DNA from: Anaerolineales bacterium
Lineage (GTDB): Bacteria > Chloroflexota > Anaerolineae > Anaerolineales > UBA11858
DNA: 10,960 bases
Assembly (NCBI GenBank): GCA_015485245.1
Contig: WFTY01000383.1
Span: forward strand, 1-10,960
Reading direction: 5' to 3'
Part shown: positions 1 through 6,835 of the stretch, piece by piece
Layout of the letters: each line of letters starts with the position of its first letter
How positions within the stretch are numbered: the first letter of the stretch is position 1
Program-made: the position numbers and the translations under genes
Notes under the pieces: model-generated
The model's input: only the letters and a program-made list of their open reading frames with translations
Told to the model about the DNA's origin: nothing
Database searches by the model: none

Positions 1-2
1 CA

Positions 3-1079
3 TTGGCGCAGACGGAGCATCGGGTGGGGTATCTGCGGCTGGAACGGGGGGCGCACCAGCTTGAAGATCGCCCTCTGCCCCCGGAGATTGAGCAGATTCC
101 CTGGGCGGGTGGGCGTTCCCCGGCGCGCTGGCAGGATGGCCTGCGACTGCTCGGTGGGTTGAAAAGGGTGATCCGCGCGTTCAAGCCGGATCTCATCCAG
201 GCGGGCCCGGTGCAGCGCTCTGCTTTCCTGGTCGCGTTGAGCGGTTTTCACCCGCTGGTTACCATGTCCTGGGGCTACGATTTGCTGATGGATGTACACC
301 GCGGTCGCGCCTGGGAGGGGGCTACCCGTTTTACCTTGAAGCGTAGCGACGCCCTGGTGGGTGATTGCGAAACCATCCGGGGGCTGGCTGTTCGCTATGG
401 TGTGCCTCCGGATCGGATTGTGACCTTTCCCTGGGGAGCGAACATCCGCAAGTACACGCCGTTGCCACCGGGGCAAATCTCGTCGTTGCGGGAGCGCCTG
501 GGTTGGGGCGAGGAGACGTTTGTCTTGCTCTCCACGCGCGGTTGGGCGCCGATCTACGGTGTGGAAGACCTGGCGCGCGCCTTTGTGCGCGCTGCTCATC
601 AGCGCCCTGAACTGCGCCTGTTGATGCTGGGCAACGGCCCTTTGGCTCCAGTGATCCGGCGGATCTTCAAAAACGGCGGCGTGGAAAATCGGGTGCATTT
701 CCCTGGTCAGGTTTCACAGGCCAGGCTGGTGGAGTACTATCGCGCTGCCGATCTGTACATCAGCACCTCGCACAGCGATGGCACCTCGATCTCGCTGCTC
801 GAAGCCCTGGCCTGCGGCCTACCCGTGTTGTTGAGCGACATCCCCGGCAACCGTGAGTGGGTGGTACGGCCTGGCGAGGTGGGCTGGCTGTTTCGCGATG
901 GTGATGTCGCCGCCTTGACCGCTGGAATCCTGCATGCGCTTGACGCTCGTTCGCAGTTCCCCGCCATGCGCCGCGCCGCCCGTCAACTGGCTGAATCCCG
1001 CGCCGACTGGGAGAAAAACTTTCTCCGGCTTTTTGATGCTTTCCAGATCGCTTTGGATGCGAGCAAACCAAAGGAGTGA
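3..1079 (+). CDS. Glycosyltransferase family 4 (GT-B), 5' end outside the window
   Basis: Probable retaining GT4 enzyme that transfers a sugar from a nucleotide-sugar donor to a growing surface glycan at the cytoplasmic face of the membrane. The visible 358 residues hold most of the acceptor-side domain and a complete C-terminal donor-binding domain. The donor-site signature is SDGTSISLLEALACGLP (about 258-274), followed by SDIPGNREWV. In the usual E-x7-E motif the second Glu is E267, while the first position is Asp (D259). RVHFPGQV (230-237) is the typical strand before the donor site. The frame is open to the left edge and the usual N-terminal beta strand and glycine loop are missing, so the TTG at 3 is probably not the true start. 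The stop lies 3 bp before the next ATG, so the two genes are probably co-transcribed. Family assignment is firm; donor and acceptor sugars are unknown. Confidence 0.9.
   Translation: MAQTEHRVGYLRLERGAHQLEDRPLPPEIEQIPWAGGRSPARWQDGLRLLGGLKRVIRAFKPDLIQAGPVQRSAFLVALSGFHPLVTMSWGYDLLMDVHRGRAWEGATRFTLKRSDALVGDCETIRGLAVRYGVPPDRIVTFPWGANIRKYTPLPPGQISSLRERLGWGEETFVLLSTRGWAPIYGVEDLARAFVRAAHQRPELRLLMLGNGPLAPVIRRIFKNGGVENRVHFPGQVSQARLVEYYRAADLYISTSHSDGTSISLLEALACGLPVLLSDIPGNREWVVRPGEVGWLFRDGDVAALTAGILHALDARSQFPAMRRAARQLAESRADWEKNFLRLFDAFQIALDASKPKE
1071..1076 (+). promoter_or_regulatory. Shine-Dalgarno site for the N-acetyltransferase gene
   Basis: AAGGAG ends 6 bases before the ATG at 1083 and overlaps the end of the upstream glycosyltransferase gene. 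This supports the ATG at 1083 as the start and suggests translational coupling. It contrasts with several later genes in the window that lack any such site. Confidence 0.75.
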
Positions 1080-1082
1080 GAC

Positions 1083-1838
1083 ATGCTGACGTTTGATGAC
1101 CTGACTGGCGAATTCCGCGCCTTGGGTGTGGAGCAGGGGGACACCCTGCTTGTACATTCCTCCTACAAATCCTTTGGCGGCGTGGAGGGCGGTCCGCAGA
1201 CGGTGATTGACGCCTTGCTGGACGTGCTTGGCGAGGAAGGCACGTTGATTATGCCCACCTTCAACTTCGATTTCTGTAAAGGAAAACCCTGGGATGTGCG
1301 CAGCACGCCCTCGCATATGGGCATCCTCACCGAGTTGGTGCGTCAGGATCCGCGGAGCAAGCGCGTCTTCCACCCGATCTACTCTTTCGCCATTCTTGGA
1401 AAACACGCCGATTTCCTCACCCGCGAGCGTTACAAGAGCAGTTACGGAGCGAATTCGGTTTTTGCCAAGCTGCGACAGTTGGATGGCAAGATCATGGTGA
1501 TTGGGCTGCGCTACAACGACAGCATGACCTTCTTCCATCACGTTGAGGAGATGGAGGGGGTGGATTACCGTTACATGAAGGAATTTACCGGTTTGGTGAC
1601 GGATGAAGATGGCAACACTTATGAGGACACATTTACCATGCTGGTGCGCGATATCGAACGCGGAGTGCATACCATGGTAGACCCGATGGGCGCGTTGATG
1701 GAGGAGGCTGGCATGATCACCGTGCGCCAGATCGGCGCGGCCAAAGTCAGTCTGATGAAAGCCAACGAAGTTTATGAATTTACCGCCCGTGAAATGCGTC
1801 GCGACCCCCATCTGCTCTACAAGATTAGCGAGGCGTGA
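1083..1838 (+). CDS. AAC(3)-family N-acetyltransferase (Antibiotic_NAT fold), probably sugar-modifying
   Basis: The 251-residue product matches the aminoglycoside 3-N-acetyltransferase family (acetyl-CoA dependent). Family landmarks in order are LLVHSSYKSFG (22-32), the strand EEGTLIMPTF (51-60), TPSHMG (75-80), FHP (96-98), and the active-site region TFFHHVEE (149-156). In that region H152 and E155 fit the catalytic His-x-x-Glu of the family. The start is fixed by AAGGAG six bases upstream. The gene sits between a glycosyltransferase and sugar-processing genes, so acylation of an amino sugar in the surface glycan is more likely than drug resistance; members of this family occur in O-antigen and antibiotic clusters alike. 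That role is inferred from context. An annotation of 'aminoglycoside resistance' from homology alone would be misleading here. Confidence 0.88.
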   Translation: MLTFDDLTGEFRALGVEQGDTLLVHSSYKSFGGVEGGPQTVIDALLDVLGEEGTLIMPTFNFDFCKGKPWDVRSTPSHMGILTELVRQDPRSKRVFHPIYSFAILGKHADFLTRERYKSSYGANSVFAKLRQLDGKIMVIGLRYNDSMTFFHHVEEMEGVDYRYMKEFTGLVTDEDGNTYEDTFTMLVRDIERGVHTMVDPMGALMEEAGMITVRQIGAAKVSLMKANEVYEFTAREMRRDPHLLYKISEA

Positions 1839-1849
1839 AAAGGTAACCG

Positions 1850-1871
1850 GGCGACTCGTTACCTGTTCACC
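1850..1871 (+). repeat. Intergenic GTTACC repeat, copy A (short form)
   Basis: This 22-base stretch (GGCGACTC, then GTTACCTGTTCACC) matches the reverse complement of part of copy C near 10,511-10,530 with about one mismatch and one inserted base. It overlaps a perfect 7-bp inverted repeat, AGGTAAC (1841-1847) and GTTACCT (1858-1864), separated by 10 bases, which could fold as a small hairpin just after the upstream stop codon. It lies wholly within the 56-bp spacer. Copies B and C are listed separately. Confidence 0.6.
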
Positions 1872-1894
1872 GCTCACCCAGTGCTCTGTCTCCC

Positions 1895-3211
1895 ATGCAA
1901 CTGAAACCCCTCCTCAAAAAACTCTACCCTCTTCACCGCACACTGGCCTCCGATGAGATGGATGAAGCTTTGCGCGTTGTCGGCGAGACCATGCCTGCTG
2001 CAGCCGCCTACGCAGTGGAGACCTACCGCCCCGGCGATCCGGTGTGGACGTGGCGCGTCCCGGAGCGGTATGTGGTGCACGAAGCCTATTTGGAAACCGA
2101 GGACGGCCGACGGGTGGTGGACTTTGCCGATAATCCCCTGCATCTTGTTTCCTATTCATTGCCGGTAGATGCCTGGATCACTTGGGAGGAGCTGGAACCG
2201 CATTTATATTACAACGAAGAGCGTCCCTGGGCGACCCCCTGGATTTTTAAGTACTATCAGCGCGACTGGGGATTTTGCCTGCCCAAGGAGTTGTTTGAAG
2301 ACCTGCCGCGGGATGTGCGCTATCGAGTGGTCATCCGTTCCGAATTTTTGACCGACCCCGAAGCGGGCGGCTTTCGGGTTGGGGTGGGGGTGCTGAATCC
2401 CGAGGGCGGGCCTGTTCCCCAGGCGGGGGAGATGTTGATCTCCGCGCACCTTTGTCATCCCATGCAGGCCAATGATGATGCCGCCGGGGTCGTCACCGCG
2501 GTGGAAGTCGCTCACCGCCTGGCAGCCAGGCCTCTCCCGTCCGGGTCAATGTCCGTGCGTTTTTGGTTTGGGCCGGAGACCATCGGCACGATTGCTTATC
2601 TGGCGCACAACGAAGCCTTGATCCCGATGCTCAGAGGGGGCATCTTCGTCGAGATGACCGGCAACCAGGGGCCGCTGGCCTGGCATCACACCCGCCAGCA
2701 CGACCACCTGCTGGATCGGGTGACGGCGCACGTGCTGAGCAACCGCGAGCACGTGGAGCGCAACTTCGCCGATTTTCCGCCTAACGACGAGCGCGTTATC
2801 AACGGGCCGGGAGTCAACGTGCCTTGCATTTCGATCAACCGCTGGCCGTATTCTGAATACCATACCAGCGACGATAACCCCGATATTATTCACGAGGCTA
2901 TGCTCCAGGGCGCGGCGGATGTGATAGAGGAGATCGTCCGCATCTACGCCAGCAACTATATCCCGCGGCGAACCTTCCGCGGCCCGTTGTTCCTCTCCGG
3001 GCATGGCTTGTGGGTGGATTGGCGCGAGAACTTTGATCTCAACCGCGCTCTGGAAAAGATCATGATGCGCATGGAAGGCCAGCATTCTATTTTTGATATC
3101 GCTCAGGAAGTCAACCTGGATTACTGGACAGTGCGCGACTACGTGGAAAAATTCCGCGCCCAAGGCTTTGTGAAAGCCCTTCCTGTGCCCAGCGAAGCGC
3201 CATCTCGTTGA
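1895..3211 (+). CDS. DUF4910/DUF2172-type M28-like zinc hydrolase with C-terminal winged helix
   Basis: The 438-residue product resembles the DUF2172/DUF4910 aminopeptidase-like proteins, which have a co-catalytic zinc peptidase fold. Likely metal and catalytic residues are visible: HLCHP (185-189) followed by NDDAAG (193-198), PET (227-229, E228), FVEMTG (251-256, E253) and EYHTSDDN (321-328, H323 and D326/D327). These give the His/Asp/Glu/Asp/His spread expected of M28-like enzymes. Residues about 383-430 (LEKIMMRMEG, SIFDIAQEVNLDYWTVRDYVEKFRAQGFV in two parts) look like a winged helix-turn-helix, as in full-length members of this family. There is no signal peptide or membrane segment, so it is probably cytoplasmic. 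The substrate is unknown; a sugar-linked amide or amino-acyl group is possible given the neighbours. The ATG at 1895 has no Shine-Dalgarno site and follows a C/T-rich spacer. Confidence 0.85.
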   Translation: MQLKPLLKKLYPLHRTLASDEMDEALRVVGETMPAAAAYAVETYRPGDPVWTWRVPERYVVHEAYLETEDGRRVVDFADNPLHLVSYSLPVDAWITWEELEPHLYYNEERPWATPWIFKYYQRDWGFCLPKELFEDLPRDVRYRVVIRSEFLTDPEAGGFRVGVGVLNPEGGPVPQAGEMLISAHLCHPMQANDDAAGVVTAVEVAHRLAARPLPSGSMSVRFWFGPETIGTIAYLAHNEALIPMLRGGIFVEMTGNQGPLAWHHTRQHDHLLDRVTAHVLSNREHVERNFADFPPNDERVINGPGVNVPCISINRWPYSEYHTSDDNPDIIHEAMLQGAADVIEEIVRIYASNYIPRRTFRGPLFLSGHGLWVDWRENFDLNRALEKIMMRMEGQHSIFDIAQEVNLDYWTVRDYVEKFRAQGFVKALPVPSEAPSR

Positions 3212-3260
3212 CCTCTGACATAGTTCAACCCCTTTCCTCAAGCTCTTGACACCTAAACAC

Positions 3261-4070
3261 ATGCCTCACAAAAACGTCATCATCCAGGCGCGCATGTCTT
3301 CATCCCGACTGCCGGGCAAAGTATTGCGTGAGATTGCAGGCCGCCCGATGCTGGGTTGGGTGGTGGAGCGCGCCCGCCGCGCTCAGACCATTTCTCAGGT
3401 GATTGTCGCCACCACCACCGACCCCAGCGACGACCCCGTGGTCGCGTTCTGCCGTGCCCAGGGGTATGCCTGTATCCGCGGTAGTCTTAATGATGTGTTG
3501 GAGCGGTACTATCAGGCGGCGCGCCGCACACATGCTGATGTGATCGTGCGCCTGACCGCCGATTGCCCCTTCATCGATCCGGTATTGATGGACGAGGCGG
3601 TGAATGCCCTGCACACCGGCGGATACGACTTCCTTGCCAACCGCCTGCCGCAGCCTTGGGGGCGTACGTATCCCATCGGTCTGGATGTGGAAGTGTTTAC
3701 GTTCGCTGCGTTGGAAACAGCACGGGAGCAGGCCAACGAGGCGCACCAACGAGAACACGTTACCCCCTATTTTTACGAGGACGTGCCTGAAGACGCGCTC
3801 AAACCGGATAGCGATGTGCGGCGTGCGGAGGTGGTTACCCCGCGCGGTTTCCGTATTGCCCTGTTGCACGCGCCCGCCGATTACGGACACCTGCGCTGGA
3901 CGGTGGATACCGCTGAAGACCTGGAACTCGCCCGTCGCATCGCCGCTTACTTCTCGGATGACACCTTTGTCTGGAAGGATGTGCTTCATTTGATGGAAAC
4001 TCATCCCCAACTGGCGCAAATCAACGCCGCCGTTCATCATAAAACCCACCTTGATGTCGATGACCGATAA
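3261..4070 (+). CDS. SpsF-like cytidylyltransferase (CMP-sugar synthetase family)
   Basis: The 269-residue product is a nucleotidyltransferase of the SpsF/NeuA/KdsB group, expected to couple CTP to a sugar and release pyrophosphate in the cytoplasm. It shows the N-terminal nucleotide-binding signature IIQARMSSSRLPGK (7-20), RLTADCPFIDP (97-107, D101 a likely metal ligand), YPIGLDVEVF (137-146), REHVTPY (164-170) and LRWTVDTAEDLEL (211-223), all characteristic of SpsF proteins. An in-frame TTG at 3246 would add five residues, but the ATG at 3261 places the first beta strand as usual and is preferred. There is no Shine-Dalgarno site. The stop lies within or just before the start region of the next gene. 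Activity as a cytidylyltransferase is likely; the sugar (a nonulosonate, Kdo-like or other) cannot be read from the sequence. Confidence 0.88.
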   Translation: MPHKNVIIQARMSSSRLPGKVLREIAGRPMLGWVVERARRAQTISQVIVATTTDPSDDPVVAFCRAQGYACIRGSLNDVLERYYQAARRTHADVIVRLTADCPFIDPVLMDEAVNALHTGGYDFLANRLPQPWGRTYPIGLDVEVFTFAALETAREQANEAHQREHVTPYFYEDVPEDALKPDSDVRRAEVVTPRGFRIALLHAPADYGHLRWTVDTAEDLELARRIAAYFSDDTFVWKDVLHLMETHPQLAQINAAVHHKTHLDVDDR

Positions 4071-5001
4071 ACCGATGAACTACCTCACCATCTTCACCGC
4101 TCCCAAACCTTTCACCAACCCGCACATCAACGTCATCCAGCGCAATGCCATTCAATCCTGGCTGCACCTGGGCGAGGACGTGGGGGTGTTGCTTGTTGGT
4201 GAGGAGGAGGGTTTGGCGGAAGTGGCTGCTGAGTTCGGCGTGCCGCACCTGCCGGATGTGAAGCGCAATGCCTGGGGAACGCCGTTGGTCAGCTCGATCT
4301 TCGCGTTGGCGCGTCGACACAGCGATTCGCCTCTGCTGGCCTATGTCAACGCGGATATTCTCTTGATGCCGGACTTTATTGAAACGGCGCGCGCTGTGGC
4401 CGCGCAAGTGGAAAAATTCTTGGTCGTTGGACGCCGTTGGGATATGGATATCCGTCAGGCTTTGCCGTTCACCGCGGGGTGGGGGCGTGATTTTCAGGCC
4501 ATTGTGCGCTCTCAGGGGAAACAGCACCCTCCCTCAGGGAGCGACTATTTCATCTTCCCGCGTGTGGTCTTCACCGAAATCCCTGACTTTGCCATCGGCC
4601 GCGCTGGTTGGGATAACTGGATGATCTACCATGCCCTGAAGCAGCGCTGGCCGGTGGTGGATGCCAGCGAAGCTCTGATGGTGGTGCATCAGAATCATGA
4701 TTACAGCCACCTGCCCGGCGGTCAGATGCACTATGATCTGGAGGAGACGCGCATCAATGCCGAGTTAGGGGGCGGGATGCAGAATATGTATATGACCCTG
4801 GACGCCAGCCACGAACTGCTCGGTGGACAGGTGGTGCGCGCTCGCCGCACGCCGGCGCGACTGGTGCGCAGGCTGGAGCGATTGGTGTACTCGCCGCAGC
4901 AGCGCGGCTTGCGCTGGTTGCTGACCCGGCGGCTGCGTAAGCTGCGCCGCAGACTGGTCGCTCAAGAGTCTGAACGAGGAGACTATGCCCGAAACCGTTG
5001 A
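4060..5001 (+). CDS. Uncharacterised protein with glycosyltransferase-A-like features
   Basis: I do not recognise a named family with certainty. The 313-residue product starts with LTIFTAPKPF, which fits the first strand of a Rossmann-like domain. It carries LLAYVNADILLMPDF (92-106), where NAD resembles the DxD-type metal/nucleotide-binding motif of GT-A glycosyltransferases, then VGRRWDMD (123-130), SGSDYFIFP (159-167), GRAGWDNWMIYHA (180-192) and VHQNHDYSH (209-217). The last 60 residues are strongly basic (RRLERL, RRLRKLRRRL), which could favour membrane association. Possible starts are TTG 4051, ATG 4054, ATG 4060 and ATG 4075; none has a good ribosome-binding site. The first three overlap the preceding gene, while 4075 lies just after its stop. 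The 3' end overlaps the methyltransferase gene by 17 bp. Its position inside a glycan operon supports a glycosyltransferase or related role, but this is inference. Confidence 0.75.
   Translation: MTDKPMNYLTIFTAPKPFTNPHINVIQRNAIQSWLHLGEDVGVLLVGEEEGLAEVAAEFGVPHLPDVKRNAWGTPLVSSIFALARRHSDSPLLAYVNADILLMPDFIETARAVAAQVEKFLVVGRRWDMDIRQALPFTAGWGRDFQAIVRSQGKQHPPSGSDYFIFPRVVFTEIPDFAIGRAGWDNWMIYHALKQRWPVVDASEALMVVHQNHDYSHLPGGQMHYDLEETRINAELGGGMQNMYMTLDASHELLGGQVVRARRTPARLVRRLERLVYSPQQRGLRWLLTRRLRKLRRRLVAQESERGDYARNR
4976..4981 (+). promoter_or_regulatory. Shine-Dalgarno site for the methyltransferase gene
   Basis: GAGGAG lies 3 bases before the ATG at 4985, a slightly short spacing, and sits inside the coding end of the upstream gene. 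It supports the overlapping start at 4985 and translational coupling. Confidence 0.6.
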
Positions 5002-5872
5002 GCGCTGCCCGCTTTGCGGCTCTGAGCACAGCAGTCTGTTTGACCACCGCTTGTTTCGCCGTCAGCCGGTGAGCAACCTCCTTTGCGCGGGGTGTGGGTT
5101 GGTGTATCAGTCGCCGCGCATGACGGCGGATGAGCTGGAGACTTTTTACGCCCGGGAGTACCGCCAGGTTTACCAGGGCGTGGAAGGCCCTACGGCTAAA
5201 GACCTCGCCGTACAGGGCGGGCGAGCTGATGCGCTGTTGGCATTTCTGGCCGAACACCGCGTTGCGGCGGCGCGTTATCTGGATATCGGCGCCTCGGCGG
5301 GGGTGATGTTGCAACGCTTCGCGGCGCAATTCGGTTGTCAGGCCGTTGGCGTGGAGCCGGGGAAGGCCTACCGCCGCTATGCTCAGGCCCGGGAATTGAC
5401 GCTTTACGCTGACCTGGATGCGTTGCGCGCCGCGGGCGAGCCGCCATTTGATCTGGTCAGCATGGCGCACGTTTTGGAACACTTGCCTGACCCGGTGGGT
5501 TACCTGAAAAGTTTGCGCGCATACCCTCTCTCGCCGGAAGGCTGGTTGCTGCTCGAGGTCCCCAATCTATATTGCCATGACAGCTTTGAAGTTGCCCATC
5601 TAACCAGTTTCAGCGCGCACACCCTGCGAGAGACGCTGGCGCAGGCGGGTTATCAGGTTGTGGCGCTCAAAGCGCACGGTCGGCCGCGTTCAGCGCTTTT
5701 GCCGCTCTATCTGACGGCCCTGGCGCGCCCGGTGGAGTCCGCTGACGCGCGTCGCGTGCGCCCGGAGCGCGGCGTTGCCCTCAAGCGCCGTGTGGGGATG
5801 TTCCGCCGTCGCGTGATTCAAAGGCTGTTCCCCCATCGGGCGTGGTCCCCCCCGGAAGGAGAGTTATCCTGA
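4985..5872 (+). CDS. Class I SAM-dependent methyltransferase with N-terminal zinc finger
   Basis: The 295-residue product is a Methyltransf_23-type enzyme that probably methylates a sugar or glycan intermediate. A four-cysteine zinc knuckle sits at the N-terminus (CPLC at 8-11, CAGC at 34-37), followed by GLVYQSPRMT, a layout common in sugar C- or O-methyltransferases. SAM-binding motif I is YLDIGASAGVML (98-109), the acidic residue ending strand 2 is E124 in VGVEPG, and the motif II/III region reads FDLVSMAHVLEHLPDP (155-170). EVPN (191-194) and AHLTSFSAHTL (204-214) are typical of the group. The gene overlaps the upstream gene by 17 bp, and its stop shares one base with the ATG of the downstream GT2 gene. 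The family is secure; the methyl acceptor is unknown. Confidence 0.9.
   Translation: MPETVERCPLCGSEHSSLFDHRLFRRQPVSNLLCAGCGLVYQSPRMTADELETFYAREYRQVYQGVEGPTAKDLAVQGGRADALLAFLAEHRVAAARYLDIGASAGVMLQRFAAQFGCQAVGVEPGKAYRRYAQARELTLYADLDALRAAGEPPFDLVSMAHVLEHLPDPVGYLKSLRAYPLSPEGWLLLEVPNLYCHDSFEVAHLTSFSAHTLRETLAQAGYQVVALKAHGRPRSALLPLYLTALARPVESADARRVRPERGVALKRRVGMFRRRVIQRLFPHRAWSPPEGELS
5854..5861 (+). promoter_or_regulatory. Shine-Dalgarno site that decides the GT2 start
   Basis: GGAAGGAG ends 10 bases before the ATG at 5872. It selects that ATG over the in-frame GTG at 5842, whose extra ten residues look like untranslated leader. The start overlaps the methyltransferase stop as TGATG. Confidence 0.75.
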
Positions 5873-6825
5873 TGCGCGTGGGCAAGAATCCCGCCAAAGC
5901 GTTGAAGACCGTGCCGCAGCCAGCGCGCGTCACCGTGGCGCTCATCACTTATATCCCTGTGTTGAGCGGTTATTATGCTCAAAGCCTGGATGTGCTCAAG
6001 GTTTGTCTGAATAGCATTTGGGAGAACACCCGGGAGCCGTATGATTTGTTGGTGTTTGATAATGCCAGTTGCGCCGAGGTGCGGGACTATCTCAATGAGC
6101 AGCACCGGCAGGGGAAAATTCAATACCTGGTGTTGGCCGATAAAAATATGGGCAAAGCCGGGGCCTGGAACTTCATTTTCGGCGCCGCGCCGGGCGAAGT
6201 GATCGCCTATGCTGATAGTGATGTGTATTTCTACCCCGGCTGGCTGGCCGCTCATCTGGAGGTGCTGGATGACTTCCCACAGGTCGGCATGGTGACGGGG
6301 ATGCCGATGTGGACGCCGCATGAGTTCTCCACGGCGACGGTGGCCTGGGCAGAGCGTACCCCCGGGGTGCAGGTGCAGCGCGGACGTTATCTTTCCTGGG
6401 AGGATTACTGGCGACACGCCCGTAGCCTGGGGGCTGAGGAAGCCAAAGCGCGCGCACATTATGAAGCCAATGAGGTGCTCTGTCTGCTGGCGGGAGAGAA
6501 GCGTTATTACATCGGCGCGGCGCACTTTCAGTTTGTCTCGCCTAAGTCGGCGTTGCAGAGTGTGTTGCCTGTTCCCTCTCGCCGTCCAATGGGCGAGGTG
6601 CGCCTTTTGGACATTGCTCTCAACGAGAAGGGGTATTTGCGCCTCACCACGCCGGATTGGTGGGTGCAGCATCTGGGCAATACACTGGAAGCAAGTATCC
6701 CCGCGGAGGCGGTGGCCACCTCAAGCGCCAGTCGCCGTGGCCCCGGATTCTGGCGCTTGCCCCCGGTGCAGAGGTTGCTGCGCGGGCTTCATCATTTCAC
6801 TTTTGAGAAACTCTCCAGGTCCTAA
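5872..6825 (+). CDS. Glycosyltransferase family 2 (GT-A)
   Basis: The 317-residue product carries the GT2 hallmarks. The N-terminal strand is VTVALITYIP (20-29), and VFDNASCAE (61-69) binds the nucleotide. NMGKAGAWN (92-100) is the usual 'N-x-G-x-x-x-A-x-N' helix. AYADSDVYFYPGW (112-124) holds the metal-binding DSD (115-117). The region VGMVTGMPMW that follows matches the acceptor-side strand. No transmembrane segments are seen, so it is a soluble or peripheral cytoplasmic enzyme using a nucleotide-sugar donor. The start at 5872 is supported by a strong GGAAGGAG and a one-base overlap with the upstream stop. Sugar specificity is unknown. Confidence 0.9.
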   Translation: MRVGKNPAKALKTVPQPARVTVALITYIPVLSGYYAQSLDVLKVCLNSIWENTREPYDLLVFDNASCAEVRDYLNEQHRQGKIQYLVLADKNMGKAGAWNFIFGAAPGEVIAYADSDVYFYPGWLAAHLEVLDDFPQVGMVTGMPMWTPHEFSTATVAWAERTPGVQVQRGRYLSWEDYWRHARSLGAEEAKARAHYEANEVLCLLAGEKRYYIGAAHFQFVSPKSALQSVLPVPSRRPMGEVRLLDIALNEKGYLRLTTPDWWVQHLGNTLEASIPAEAVATSSASRRGPGFWRLPPVQRLLRGLHHFTFEKLSRS

Positions 6826-6835
6826 TCAACACCAA

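Noticed and set aside
1083..1838. Reading the AAC(3)-family gene as an antibiotic-resistance determinant.
   Set aside because: It sits inside a glycan cluster with a coupled start and no mobile-element signs; a sugar N-acetyltransferase role fits better.
819..1877. A 352-codon open frame on the - strand.
   Set aside because: It spans two well-supported + strand genes, is His-rich with no recognisable motif, and is the typical antisense shadow of GC-rich coding DNA.
3246..3251. TTGACA resembling a -35 promoter hexamer just before the cytidylyltransferase gene.
   Set aside because: It lies 15 bases before the start codon and no -10-like sequence follows at a normal distance.
6320..6835. A 172-codon open upstream extension of the GT-B frame.
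   Set aside because: It lies over the GT2 gene in another frame, its translation is rich in Arg, Cys and Pro with no fold-like pattern, and a natural N-terminal strand begins at the ATG at 6836.
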